A stretch of 64,000 nucleotides of DNA, from positions 62,001 through 126,000 of the forward strand of contig NZ_MBTG01000006.1 in assembly GCF_002027705.1 (NCBI RefSeq), written 5' to 3'. This stretch comes from Paenibacillus ferrarius. Its GTDB lineage: Bacteria > Bacillota > Bacilli > Paenibacillales > NBRC-103111. Under the pieces are notes generated by a model that was given only the letters and a program-made list of their open reading frames with translations, was not told the DNA's origin and searched no databases. The position numbers and the translations under genes were made by a program. How positions within the stretch are numbered: the first letter of the stretch is position 1; each line of letters starts with the position of its first letter. Below are positions 36,216 to 45,097 of this stretch, in pieces.

Positions 36216-37034
36216 GTGTCTATAAACGTAAATCATAAATCAGCGAAGCAGCTTCTGACCAAAGCCAGCGGCTTTCTAGAGGGCTATTCGCATACGTTAA
36301 ACCCTTACACCGGGTGCGTCTTTGCCTGTTCTTACTGCTACGTGAGGCAGATGCCGGTGGCTCTTTTTCGCGAAGAGGGCTGGGGCGACTTCGTTGATGT
36401 TAAGGATAACGCAGCCGAGCTGCTAGCGAAGGAACTGGTCCGCGCCAAAAGCAAAGGGCCCGTTAAGATCTTCATGTCTTCGGCGACGGACCCGTACCAG
36501 TCGATTGAGCATAAGGAGCGGATTACCCGCTCGCTGCTGGAGGTGATGTCCGTGCATCCGCCGGACTTCTTGTTTGTGCAGACCCGCAGCCCGCTGGTAA
36601 CGCGGGATGCGGATCTGTTCGAGCTGCTCGGCGACCGCGTAAGAGTCAGCATGACGGTTGAGACGGACCGCGAGGAGGTACGCCGAGCGTTCACCCCGTC
36701 CGCGCCGCCGATTCCGGCGCGGCTGCAAGCCCTGCGCGAGCTTGCGGCTCGCGGCATTCCCGTGCAGGCCACGATAGCGCCTGTGCTGCCAAGCTCGGAG
36801 CAATTCGCCGAGCGGTTGGCGGGCATCGTGGATCGTGTGTGCATCGACGACTATTTCATGGGCGATGGCAGTGGAGGCAAGCGCACGGAACGCATCGGCG
36901 TGCGCAAGATCTATGACGCGCTGGGGCTGACCGACTGGTACAGTCGGGATGCGTATAGGCGTGTACACGAACAGCTCCTGCGGCATTTTACGCAGGAGTG
37001 TGTGTTCTTAAGCCAGCAAGGCTTTTTACCCTGA
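36216..37034 (+). CDS. Radical SAM protein, Rv2578c/SplB-like family
   Basis: A 272-residue radical S-adenosylmethionine protein. The iron-sulfur motif CX3CX2C has Cys34, Cys38 and Cys41 (NPYTGCVFACSYCYV), and the following region (FMSSATDPYQSIEHKERITRSLLE) is typical of the Rv2578c/SplB-related group. Functions in this group are mostly unknown apart from spore photoproduct lyase. The start is GTG at 36216 after GAGGGGGCAG. The gene is GC-rich with a simple-sequence array directly upstream. It is near the alkylation-repair genes, but separate repeat-rich DNA lies between, so a repair role is only a guess. Confidence 0.85.
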   Translation: MSINVNHKSAKQLLTKASGFLEGYSHTLNPYTGCVFACSYCYVRQMPVALFREEGWGDFVDVKDNAAELLAKELVRAKSKGPVKIFMSSATDPYQSIEHKERITRSLLEVMSVHPPDFLFVQTRSPLVTRDADLFELLGDRVRVSMTVETDREEVRRAFTPSAPPIPARLQALRELAARGIPVQATIAPVLPSSEQFAERLAGIVDRVCIDDYFMGDGSGGKRTERIGVRKIYDALGLTDWYSRDAYRRVHEQLLRHFTQECVFLSQQGFLP

Positions 37035-37060
37035 GGCCTCTCCTCGCCTAATCCGTCAGC

Positions 37061-37300
37061 GCGAGCTACAGAGCTTCGCAGCATTTCCATCGGCTAGCCT
37101 CCGCGCGAGCCACGGAAAGCTCCGCCGCTTCACCCTCGTCTAACCCGCGAGCGACAGAGCTTCGCAGCATTTCCACCGGCTAACCTCCGCGCGAGCCACG
37201 GAAAGCTCCGCCGCTTCACCCTCGTCTAACCCGCCAGCGACGGAGCTTCACCATCGGCTAACCGGCGCGAGCGACGGAGCTCCGCAACTTCACCAAACGC
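37061..37300. repeat. 86-bp tandem repeat after the radical SAM gene
   Basis: Two near-identical 86-bp units start at 37061 and 37147, with a third, diverged, from 37233. They are GC-rich with GCGAGC-ACAGAGCTTCGCAGC and AGCCACGGAAAGCTCCGCCG blocks that could form hairpins. They run up to the end of the convergent AraC gene. Confidence 0.88.
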
Positions 37301-38242
37301 CTAATCCGCCTGCGCCAAAAACGGAATCACATCCACTTGGCTGCGCATGCGCTGTTTGAATTCTTTGGGCGAGCATTGGTTGTGGCGTTTGAACAGCTTG
37401 TAGAATTGCGCCATGTTGAGGATGCCTACTTCATAGCTAACTTCCATAATGCTGAGGTCTCCGGTGAGAAGGAGGCGTTCGGCTTTTTTGATTCTTTTGT
37501 AATTTACGTAGTCGACGAAGGATATCCCCATGACCTTTTTGAAATACTTAATAAAGTAATGATAGCTTAAATTGAGTACGCTGCAGACGTCTTCAACCGT
37601 AATGCGCTCACTGAGATGTTTGTCAATGTAGTCCAGTGCTGGACGTACTCGGGAGATACCGGAGTCCTCGGTGACACCGGAGAAGTCGCGATGATCATTG
37701 CGCAGCAGCAAAAGCAGCAGATTCTTGATCGCTGCGCTGATGGCCAGCTCATAGCCAATCTTCCGAGACTGCGACTCTTCGTAAATTTGCATAACGAGGG
37801 TATAAGCTTCCTGTTTAACGGCAGGGTTGTCGCGGAATACCTCATTGAATGCCTCTAGCGGATGCGTCAGCTCGGAGAAGCGGTGCAGATAGGGCATGGT
37901 ACTAAGGTCAAAATGCTGCTTGAGATCAAGCTGGAAAACGATTTGCCTCAAGGGACCTGGTGCATACGTATGCGTTCGATGCGGCTGGGAAGATCCGAAG
38001 ACCATGATGTCTCCCGGCGTCATAACGGTGTAGTCATGCTTGGTTTGGACACCGAGCTGACCTTGGGCAACGAGCAGAAATTCAACTTGCATATGCGAAT
38101 GCCAACCCCAATCTGAAGGAGGCCCAGCCTGCGGGGTTTCATGCATCATTTCCCATATTTTCAAAAAAAGCAAAGGGTTCTGATAAATGACTTCTTCATT
38201 TGTGATTTCAGTTAAGGGGCCAGGGCGATGGATAGGTTCCAT
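37301..38242 (-). CDS. AraC-family transcriptional regulator with cupin sensor
   Basis: A 313-residue one-component regulator. An N-terminal cupin-type ligand pocket (about 30-130; WHSHMQVEFLLVAQG) is followed by two helix-turn-helix motifs in the last 100 residues (VEDVCSVLNLSYHYFIKYFKK and VSYEVGILNMAQFYKLFKR). It is divergent from the ThuA-like gene at 38456 with a 213-base shared upstream region, so it probably controls that gene. The inducer is probably a sugar, from family context only. Confidence 0.9.
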   Translation of the reverse strand: MEPIHRPGPLTEITNEEVIYQNPLLFLKIWEMMHETPQAGPPSDWGWHSHMQVEFLLVAQGQLGVQTKHDYTVMTPGDIMVFGSSQPHRTHTYAPGPLRQIVFQLDLKQHFDLSTMPYLHRFSELTHPLEAFNEVFRDNPAVKQEAYTLVMQIYEESQSRKIGYELAISAAIKNLLLLLLRNDHRDFSGVTEDSGISRVRPALDYIDKHLSERITVEDVCSVLNLSYHYFIKYFKKVMGISFVDYVNYKRIKKAERLLLTGDLSIMEVSYEVGILNMAQFYKLFKRHNQCSPKEFKQRMRSQVDVIPFLAQAD

Positions 38243-38455
38243 GATTATGCATACCTCGCAATTCGTAAGTAGGACATTTTTGAATACGCGAAAAGTTAGT
38301 GAATGTAAGGGTTTATCAGGAATGAGTATACCACTGTTTAGGAGTAAAGGACACTATTGAATAAGAAGTAGGCAGAATCTTGTCTTTATTTTAGGCAGGG
38401 GACTGTCTATACTCAGAAGTATGAATGAATACGCTATCTTGGAGGGAATAAGAAG

Positions 38456-39193
38456 ATGAGTCAGAAACTAAAAGTTACGGTATGGAACGAATTTCGTCAT
38501 GAAAAAGAAAGTGAAATTGTACGCGCGGCTTACCCGGATGGTATTCACACAGCGATTGGTGAAGGGTTGGCAGGAGCTGTTGATGTCACTTATGCCACAT
38601 TAGATGACGCTGAACACGGCTTGTCCGAAGAAGTTCTGAACAACACGGACGTTCTGATTTGGTGGGGACACAAAGCGCATGATGAAGTACAGGACGCTAT
38701 CGTTGATCGCGTTCAAAAGCGTGTATGGGAAGGCATGGGACTCATTGTGCTGCACTCCGGACACTTCTCCAAAGTATTCAAAAAGCTGATGGGCACTTCC
38801 TGTGACCTCAAATGGCGTGAAGCCGACGAGAAGGAACGCCTTTGGGTTGTTGCTCCAGGTCATCCAATCGTTGAAGGAATCGGCGAGTACATCGATTTGG
38901 AAGCAGAGGAAATGTACGGTGAGCACTTCGATATTCCACAGCCGGATGAGTTGATCATGGTTTCTTGGTTCGAAGGCGGAGAGGTTTTCCGCAGCGGTTG
39001 TACGTTTAACCGTGGCAACGGGAAGATCTTCTACTTCCGTCCTGGACATGAAACTTACCGTACTTATTACAACGAGCAAATTCGCCGCGTCATCAGTAAT
39101 GCGGTTCATTGGGCTGCTCCAACTACGCGTGAGTATCCGAAATACGGGAATCACAAACCGCTTGAAGTAATTAAACCAAAAGTTAACGCTTAA
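38456..39193 (+). CDS. ThuA-domain protein (trehalose-utilisation-like)
   Basis: A 245-residue cytoplasmic protein of the ThuA family, a glutamine-amidotransferase-like fold. Visible landmarks are [46 protein letters not shown] and [15 protein letters not shown], which match ThuA proteins of Firmicutes. ThuA members take part in trehalose/sucrose or related sugar use, but the reaction is not firmly known. GGAGGGAATAAGAAG precedes the ATG. It is divergent from the AraC regulator and has its own terminator. Confidence 0.9.
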   Translation: MSQKLKVTVWNEFRHEKESEIVRAAYPDGIHTAIGEGLAGAVDVTYATLDDAEHGLSEEVLNNTDVLIWWGHKAHDEVQDAIVDRVQKRVWEGMGLIVLHSGHFSKVFKKLMGTSCDLKWREADEKERLWVVAPGHPIVEGIGEYIDLEAEEMYGEHFDIPQPDELIMVSWFEGGEVFRSGCTFNRGNGKIFYFRPGHETYRTYYNEQIRRVISNAVHWAAPTTREYPKYGNHKPLEVIKPKVNA

Positions 39194-39209
39194 TCTATAG
39201 GGCTTGCAG

Positions 39210-39243
39210 AAACCGATGTCGATGAATTCGATATCGGTTTTTT
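39210..39243 (+). terminator. Rho-independent terminator after the ThuA gene
   Basis: A 13-bp stem (AAACCGATGTCGA / TCGATATCGGTTT, one wobble) with a 5-nt loop and T6 tail. Confidence 0.88.
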
Positions 39244-39337
39244 GACATGATTGAGAACGGCGCATGGCCATAAAGATCGATGATGTGCTTGTAAAATAAA
39301 GAAACGGCTTTTTCACGTTGATCCTTGGTGTGTTTAA

Positions 39338-39820
39338 CTAATACAAATAACCAAAATACAAGAGGTAAAAAAGGGTGCAGAGCAAGGAAAGCAGCAAGGC
39401 CCATAGAAGGTGGATGTAATGCAATCGAAGCATAGCAAACATATTGAGGTCAAAAATCAACGACCACCAGCCATTCCAGCCAGCGTGATAGGTGATTCTC
39501 CCCAGTTTGTAGCCCAGCAATTCAATGATGATATACATCAGTGTCCATTTGAGGATATGCCGTATTTTCGATAATGTACCTGTCATTGGGAAGTTGGAGA
39601 GAAAGAGAAATGTAGTTATAGGATAGATGAGGAAGGTATGGAGCATTACGGTGCCGGTATAGTTTAAGAAAAAATCGGGCTCTAAATGCCATTCATAATG
39701 TTCTTCATGGGACACAAGCTCATAGAGAAGCTTTAAACAGGAGATATACAACATCGTTGGATAGTACTGTTTGAATTGCTTCCAGTCCCCCCAGCGCCAA
39801 GCCGCTGCTAATACCCACAT
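39338..39820 (-). CDS. Small polytopic membrane protein, CBO0543-like family
   Basis: A 160-residue integral membrane protein with about four or five helices. Features such as WRWGDWKQFKQYYPTMLYIS, an acidic loop (HEEHYEWHLEPD) and HTFLIYPITTFLFLSNFP resemble the CBO0543 family, which is widespread in spore-forming Firmicutes and has no established function. It is divergent from another membrane protein of similar style at 39970, a paired arrangement common for this family. The start at 39820 is probable but has a poor ribosome site. Confidence 0.7.
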   Translation of the reverse strand: MWVLAAAWRWGDWKQFKQYYPTMLYISCLKLLYELVSHEEHYEWHLEPDFFLNYTGTVMLHTFLIYPITTFLFLSNFPMTGTLSKIRHILKWTLMYIIIELLGYKLGRITYHAGWNGWWSLIFDLNMFAMLRLHYIHLLWALLLSLLCTLFYLLYFGYLY

Positions 39821-39969
39821 AGAGATGATGATATGAATAGTAATGCTCCCCCTCGAAATCGTTCTGCGTATACTAATTTTTCCATATTTATGGAAAATAA
39901 TTCGAGGTTAACAAAATAATTGGATGTAAATGGAAAAATATGCGGATACTGTAGTATCTCTGAACGAAA

Positions 39970-40575
39970 GTGATGATCTTTAGGATGCTTAATATCACTG
40001 ATACCGATTCTCTGATTGAGCTGATATTCACAATACTCACAATTATTGGATCTTTGCTAATCATGCGTCATAACTGGAAAAGATACAGCGTTCTTTTTCT
40101 TATGAGTGCTGCTGTCAGTGTGATTCTTTGTTATGTCTTCGTAGAAACAGGACTCTACAGCTTTCCGATTCGACTACTCCCGAGCTTATCACCCATGCCT
40201 ATAACGACGATTATTGCCGTGTTTTCCTTCTTCGTTTTGCTTGGTGTGAGGTTTAGTCCTGCTATGTGGGCTTGGAAAATTCCGTTTTACTGGGTTATGG
40301 TGCATGTCGGCATGCTGGGGGAAACGTTGGCTTTGCATAAAACGGAGCTTATTCACTACGTGAAATTTTGGGACGTTTGGGATTCTTACACCTGGTGGTG
40401 GATTTACCTGCTTGTTTTTGAATGGGTAGGAGGCATGGTCATACCGGCAGAAAGCCGGAAGTCCATGCACCATGAGTGGTTGCAGTATGGAAGATTAGGC
40501 TGGTTTTTGCTGCATTTTATTTTGATTTTGACGATTTTTTTAGGCGGATTTTATTTAGGAAGGGTCAGCAAATAA
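39970..40575 (+). CDS. Small polytopic membrane protein, CBO0543-like family
   Basis: A protein of about 201 residues with five or six predicted helices. RHNWKRYSVLFLMSAAVSVIL and the Trp-rich WDVWDSYTWWWIYLLVFEWVGG are typical of the CBO0543-like group. The start may be the GTG at 39970 or the ATG at 39973; both follow GAACGAAAG. Function unknown. It is convergent with the kinase gene that ends at 40627. Confidence 0.65.
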   Translation: MMIFRMLNITDTDSLIELIFTILTIIGSLLIMRHNWKRYSVLFLMSAAVSVILCYVFVETGLYSFPIRLLPSLSPMPITTIIAVFSFFVLLGVRFSPAMWAWKIPFYWVMVHVGMLGETLALHKTELIHYVKFWDVWDSYTWWWIYLLVFEWVGGMVIPAESRKSMHHEWLQYGRLGWFLLHFILILTIFLGGFYLGRVSK

Positions 40576-40615
40576 AAACATGCTGCTCCTTTGCTCTAAG
40601 TCAGCAAAGAGGCAG
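40571..40615 (-). terminator. Minus-strand terminator of the OmpR-type two-component operon
   Basis: CTGCTCCTTTGCT (40583-40595) and AGCAAAGAGGCAG (40603-40615) pair with a 7-nt loop. On the minus strand the stem is followed by a TGTTTTTATT tract, after the kinase gene. Confidence 0.8.
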
Positions 40616-40626
40616 CGCGTTATAGT

Positions 40627-42201
40627 CTATGAGGCGTTCTGATCTTTTTTATTAGGGTTCTGCTGCGCAGGTGCAATATAGAACGAAACGCCTTTTCGAT
40701 CATTCTCAGCGTGAATGGACATGCCATGGTGATCCATAATTTGCTTCACAATCGCTAGTCCGAGGCCGAATTGACCGTCTCCGCCTGAGCGGAAAGGTTC
40801 AAACATGTTGTCCGCGATGGATTGATCCAGAAGCGGGCCGTCGTTGCTCATCCGCAGCTCTGAGAGCAGGGAGCTTCCTTTTGGCGCGTGCTCATGCGCT
40901 TTTACTAGAATCTGAATGCGGCTTTTGGCATAGCGAAGCTGGTTGTCGAGCATGTTTTCCAAAGCAATTTTCCATTGCTCCTGATCACCCATCAGTTGGG
41001 TAGACGGGGCGAGATCCATTTCCCATTCGACTTCAGGTCGGCGATAGCGCAGCCGCTCTACAACATCTTCAATTACGGTTTGAATTTCGAAGGCTTTGAA
41101 AGGTTTATCCCTTGCGGTTACATAGTTCAGCTTATTCAGGAGCAGCAGATCGCGAATACGCTTCTCCAGCCGCTCGCCCTCTTTCATAATAACGCCTACA
41201 CTGTCGCTCAGGGTTCCCTTCGGGAAGACGCCGTCTTGAATCGATTGCGCGTAGCTGCGTATGACCATGACAGGCGTTTTCAACTCATGCGAGGTATGCT
41301 GCAGGAAAAACTGCTGGGCATGATCCTGCCGCACGAGGCGCTGGCGCATAGATTCGATCGCTTTGGCAAGGCGGCCAATCTCATCTTTGCGACCTGTTTC
41401 GATGGGTTCATGCCAATCGCGTTCAGCCATGCGTCCCACATGGCGCTCCATTTGAATGAGCGGGCGTGTGAAGTAACGAGCCAGCAGCAAACAAGGGAGC
41501 CAGCTAATGACGATGAGCCCGACCATCATCAGCATCAGTCTGCCGAACATGGTCATGACCAGATCATTGCGGTAATTGCCCCAGGCATAAGACACGATAA
41601 AGTTCGGCTGCCCTTGAAACTGTTCTTTGCGAATGACATAGAAAATGCTTTTGTTGTCAATACTGCGAGTGTATTTTTCAACAGGAATCATCTGCGCTAA
41701 TGCGTCTTTCTCCATAGCTTGCATAAAAGGTTCTCGGACTGTCGTAGTGGAGCTGATCGTTTGCTCAAGCGCGGTTCCGCTTATCATGAAATGGCGGATG
41801 GACGGTCCGCTCCATGTGCCAGTGAGCGGTGCCATCGTCTGTGTGGCCAGCGTGGAATCAGCCGGGATGCCAGCCGCTGCTGTCCCCATTTCTATTCGGG
41901 GAACAAGCATAAGGCCATTTTCGTCAGAAATCATGGGCTGAGCCCTCGAAGCCGTCATGGTGACGCGCGAAAAGGGCTGGGTAGGCAAGGAAGGCAATAT
42001 AGGCGCTGCTGTTAACGTAGTAGTTTCCATTTTGAGGCCGCTTTGCGTATCAAACAAAATGTCATAAAGCTGCTCTGTGAAGAAGCCTTTTAATGTCCAA
42101 GGCAGCAGAAGTGCAAGAAGGGTAAAAATGAATAACGTTAACGCGGCGAATGCTCCCCAAAGTTTAAGAGCCAGCGGCCACTGCACGAGATTAAGTTTCA
42201 T
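40627..42201 (-). CDS. Sensor histidine kinase with HAMP domain
   Basis: A 524-residue membrane kinase. Helix 1 is at about 13-35 and helix 2 at about 216-241, with an extracellular domain of 180 residues rich in Thr/Pro between. HAMP (about 243-293), HisKA with His305 (SHELKTP) and HATPase_c (ENMLDNQLRYA, GQFGLGLAIVKQIM) follow. It overlaps the regulator gene by 4 bases (ATGA-type), so the pair is translationally coupled. A small secreted protein is encoded just upstream in the same direction and may serve as an input. The signal is unknown. Confidence 0.92.
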   Translation of the reverse strand: MKLNLVQWPLALKLWGAFAALTLFIFTLLALLLPWTLKGFFTEQLYDILFDTQSGLKMETTTLTAAPILPSLPTQPFSRVTMTASRAQPMISDENGLMLVPRIEMGTAAAGIPADSTLATQTMAPLTGTWSGPSIRHFMISGTALEQTISSTTTVREPFMQAMEKDALAQMIPVEKYTRSIDNKSIFYVIRKEQFQGQPNFIVSYAWGNYRNDLVMTMFGRLMLMMVGLIVISWLPCLLLARYFTRPLIQMERHVGRMAERDWHEPIETGRKDEIGRLAKAIESMRQRLVRQDHAQQFFLQHTSHELKTPVMVIRSYAQSIQDGVFPKGTLSDSVGVIMKEGERLEKRIRDLLLLNKLNYVTARDKPFKAFEIQTVIEDVVERLRYRRPEVEWEMDLAPSTQLMGDQEQWKIALENMLDNQLRYAKSRIQILVKAHEHAPKGSSLLSELRMSNDGPLLDQSIADNMFEPFRSGGDGQFGLGLAIVKQIMDHHGMSIHAENDRKGVSFYIAPAQQNPNKKDQNAS

Positions 42202-42893
42202 GCTTTCACCATCCTGTATCCGTACCCATACACGGTTTCTAAACGCAGATCCGGCAGCTTGCGGCGAACTCTGCGCACCAAATCGTCAACAACCCGATCC
42301 GTTCCGAAGTAATCCATTCCCCATACCGCGGTCAGCACTTGCTCACGTTCCAGAACTTGCCCATGGTGATTAATGAAGTAAAGCAGCAGTTCGAATTCTT
42401 TGGAAGTCAGCTCTAATTTGCTGCCCTGCTCATCTGTCACCGTGCGGGCTTGCTCATCGATCAAATAGGAGGCTAACGTCAGCTTGGAGCGCCGTTCTTG
42501 AGAGGCTGGCGCTCTCCCCGCGTAATGCCCGCCGTATACGCGCTCTAATAGCTTGCGCGTACGAATTACAAGCTCTCGAGGAAGAAAAGGCTTGGCCAAG
42601 TAATCATCACTCCCAAGCTCAAGACCGATAATCCGGTCAATATCCGCATCACGAGCAGATATGAAGATAACAGGCTGCGTCGGCTGATCGGCTTTAATCT
42701 CCCGCATCAGCTGATACCCGTCTACGCCGGGAAGCATAATATCGAGGACCCACAAGTCCGGCCGCTCTGCGATGGCGGATCTTGCCGAGGTTCCATCAGC
42801 GAACGAACGCACTTGCCACCCCTCTTTCTCCAAGTAGGCGGCTAATAATCCTCTTAGATGTTCTTCATCTTCCACTAAATAAATGTGATACAT
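42198..42893 (-). CDS. OmpR/PhoB-family response regulator
   Basis: A 231-residue regulator. The receiver has acidic residues at 8-10 (VEDEE), phosphoacceptor Asp51 (WVLDIMLPG) and the conserved Lys near residue 100 (YLAKPF). The C-terminal winged helix (about 130-230) contains LELTSKEFELLLYFINHHG and the terminal DDLVRRVRRKL...YGYGYRM. GAAGGAG lies upstream of the ATG. It works with the kinase that overlaps its end. Confidence 0.94.
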   Translation of the reverse strand: MYHIYLVEDEEHLRGLLAAYLEKEGWQVRSFADGTSARSAIAERPDLWVLDIMLPGVDGYQLMREIKADQPTQPVIFISARDADIDRIIGLELGSDDYLAKPFLPRELVIRTRKLLERVYGGHYAGRAPASQERRSKLTLASYLIDEQARTVTDEQGSKLELTSKEFELLLYFINHHGQVLEREQVLTAVWGMDYFGTDRVVDDLVRRVRRKLPDLRLETVYGYGYRMVKA

Positions 42894-42990
42894 GATCGTT
42901 TCTCCTTCTTCTCTGTCCGCGATGGGGAAAAGGTGGAGCCGTTCGCAGTTTTTGCGCGCGGTTCCGCCGGATTCATACAGCCGATTTCAT

Positions 42991-43773
42991 CTATTTTTTG
43001 GATTGTTCTGTCGATTCTGCTTTTGCTTTTTCTGCTGCTTCTTTGATTTTTACAGCCATCGTACGGATAGACTCTGTTTCACTTTTGTAATCCTTGAGCA
43101 GCTCAGGCAATAAGCTTTTGATTGTTGCCGCGTCGTCCGCTTCTACGGCTTCGGCAAGTTTTTGCTGGCGTTTAAAGGATTCTGTCGGTTCACCCTTCAT
43201 TATAACACCCGAAGTCACGCCCTCAAATGGAATTGCTTGGACAGCTTCCTTACCGGACAATTCATCGCTGTTCAATCTTTTAACGAAAATTTTATTGCCA
43301 GAGGAAAGTTCTGCATCCTTCGACAGTTCGATGGCTGGGAGTGCTGGAATCGCTTCACCGGCTACAAAAGACTCGCTAGTCGTAGCGGCCGTAGTATCAT
43401 CTTTAACTGCTGAACCGTCCACATTTTTCATAGTTACACTCCGGAAAGTGGCAATCTTCGGCAATTCGTTCTCTGCTTGTTTGCGATCCTCCAGTGCCTG
43501 TTTCCATTGCGTCAAAGTTTCTGGAGCGTAAGTACTGGCTAGGAGCTTCAAATAATTTCTTTGATGCGCGGGTTGGAACAACAAGCTGGCTGCACTTGCC
43601 TGTACTTGGAAGGCATTTGTACTGGTTGTTGTGTTTGCTGCGGTAAGCGTAGTAAGTTCTTTTGTTTCGGTATTGGAATCAGCGGCATAAGCGCTAACTG
43701 CTCCGAAGGCCATAGTTGCGGCGAAGGCTAGAAGACTTACTCGACTTGTGTAACGTTTGATTTGTGTTTTCAT
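42991..43773 (-). CDS. Secreted protein of unknown function upstream of the two-component pair
   Basis: A 260-residue exported protein. The signal peptide (about 1-31) ends in SAYAA, a good signal peptidase I site, with no lipobox. The mature part begins with a Thr/Asn-rich stretch, then mixed alpha/beta sequence (YLKLLASTYAPETLTQWKQALEDRKQAENE), and ends in a Lys/Glu/Ala-rich coiled-coil-like tail. Not recognised. It is 97 bases upstream of the regulator gene in the same direction; it could be co-transcribed and either be a target of, or an extracytoplasmic partner for, the kinase. Confidence 0.7.
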   Translation of the reverse strand: MKTQIKRYTSRVSLLAFAATMAFGAVSAYAADSNTETKELTTLTAANTTTSTNAFQVQASAASLLFQPAHQRNYLKLLASTYAPETLTQWKQALEDRKQAENELPKIATFRSVTMKNVDGSAVKDDTTAATTSESFVAGEAIPALPAIELSKDAELSSGNKIFVKRLNSDELSGKEAVQAIPFEGVTSGVIMKGEPTESFKRQQKLAEAVEADDAATIKSLLPELLKDYKSETESIRTMAVKIKEAAEKAKAESTEQSKK

Positions 43774-44027
43774 GGTAGAAAACTCCTCTCGATATATGTG
43801 ATGGTGGGGAATGTGTTTCCCTTACTTCTTCACTTTACCGAAAGATTATGGACATCCTATCGTAACATTGTGGGAAATTGTGTGTGGGCGTGCCTGTATT
43901 GTGAACCGAAGTAAAGCTGGGATGAAATATGGCGGGTGCCTCGCCCAGCAGTGATGTAGCAAGGGAGCTCCCTTTCTAAGCGGGTACGATTGTTAACGTG
44001 GAAAATAAGGCGGGTGCCTATAATAAA
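43774..44027. other. Gene-free spacer upstream of the secreted protein
   Basis: It contains the ribosome site (GAGGAG) and upstream region of the minus-strand secreted-protein gene. I see no further gene; short open frames have no start signal. Confidence 0.4.
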
Positions 44028-44205
44028 CATGCGATTATGCATCCTTTTTGCTTCAGAGATAGCCTCTATTGCTAAATTCCTGCGTTTCTGCATCTTTATC
44101 AGGTCTTTTCTTGATTAGAGAACCAAATTGCCGGAAATGCCTGCGCTTATGCAGGCATTTTCATTTTTATGGTGATTTTGCTGGAAATACCTGCACTTTC
44201 GCAGG
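44028..44205. repeat. Four-hairpin intergenic element, copy C
   Basis: Units start at 44028 (CATGC-GATTAT-GCATC), 44079 (CCTGC-GTTTCT-GCATC), 44140 (CCTGC-GCTTAT-GCAGG) and 44190 (CCTGC-ACTTTC-GCAGG). Spacings are 51, 61 and 50. The first two have lost the outer stem pairs but keep the inner TGC/GCA pairing. Between the secreted-protein gene and the terD pair. Confidence 0.82.
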
Positions 44206-44308
44206 TATTCCCTGTAAGGGATTAATTCACTTCAAGAAATGGACATTGAGCTAGTTTTAAGGTGCTTTGTGCTAATAGTGTGTTGTTAGTGATAATGCGG
44301 TGGTAGAC

Positions 44309-44330
44309 AAAAAGAACCCTTGCGAGGGTT
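44309..44330 (-). terminator. Minus-strand terminator downstream of the terD genes
   Basis: AACCCT-4 nt-AGGGTT hairpin, followed on the minus strand by CTTTTTG. It lies 160 bases beyond the terD stop at 44493; a further C-rich hairpin at about 44347-44370 lies between. Confidence 0.65.
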
Positions 44331-44492
44331 AGTCGCAAAGGTTTATCTCCCCCTCAGATGTCAGAGGGGGGAAGGAGCAAAAGACTGGTAAATTCATTAG
44401 AGCTAGCAAAGGTCTTCCGAGGACCAATAGCGGTCGGTGCATCAAAATCGTTTGGGAACCGATTAGACTACATCGGCTGACTGACATAGATA

Positions 44493-45068
44493 CTAAGCTA
44501 AACCATAATCTTTCGCTAAACCGCCAAGACCGTCTCTGTATCCGCTGCCTACAGCTGAGAACTTCCACTCACCTGAATTTCTATATAGCTCGCCTACAAC
44601 AACAGCAGTTTCAATTGAGAAATCTTCACCCAGGTCAAAGCGAATTAGTTCTTGGCCATCTACTTCATTAATTATACGAACATAAGCATTTGAAACTTGT
44701 CCAAAGTTTTGATTGCGCTCTGCTGCTTCGTGAATCGTAATAGCAAAAGCAATTTTATCGATACCTGCAGGAACCGTCGATAAATTAACTTTAACTTGCT
44801 CGTCATCACCATCGCCAGTACCTGTACGATTGTCACCATTATGTACAACGGATCCATTTTCATTTTCCTTGTTGTTATAGAAAACAAAGTTTTTTTCGTT
44901 ATCCACTTTACCTGCAGCGTTTGTGCAAAATACAGAGCAATCAAGATCGAAAGCGCCGCCGCCATCGTATTTATTCGTGTCCCATCCAAGACCTACAAAG
45001 ATTTTTGCAAGTCCAGGATTTGTTTTTGTAAGATCTACTTTCTGACCTTTAGATAGATTGATTGCCAT
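44493..45068 (-). CDS. TerD-family stress protein
   Basis: A 191-residue TerD-domain protein. It has the family start [15 protein letters not shown], the GLGWDTN segment, and the calcium-binding acidic motif [10 protein letters not shown] near residue 90. The C terminus shows the usual [18 protein letters not shown]. TerD/YceD proteins are tied to tellurite resistance, envelope stress and general stress in Firmicutes, without a defined reaction. GAGGTAAT precedes the ATG. It is the second gene of a two-gene operon behind a likely ECF-sigma promoter. No terB, terC or terF is nearby. Confidence 0.93.
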   Translation of the reverse strand: MAINLSKGQKVDLTKTNPGLAKIFVGLGWDTNKYDGGGAFDLDCSVFCTNAAGKVDNEKNFVFYNNKENENGSVVHNGDNRTGTGDGDDEQVKVNLSTVPAGIDKIAFAITIHEAAERNQNFGQVSNAYVRIINEVDGQELIRFDLGEDFSIETAVVVGELYRNSGEWKFSAVGSGYRDGLGGLAKDYGLA

Positions 45069-45097
45069 TGAATGATTACCTCATTTTATTTTGTTTA

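Noticed and set aside
44329..44568. Small minus-strand frame after the second terD gene
   Set aside because: It overlaps the terD end in another frame and has no start signal or recognisable sequence.
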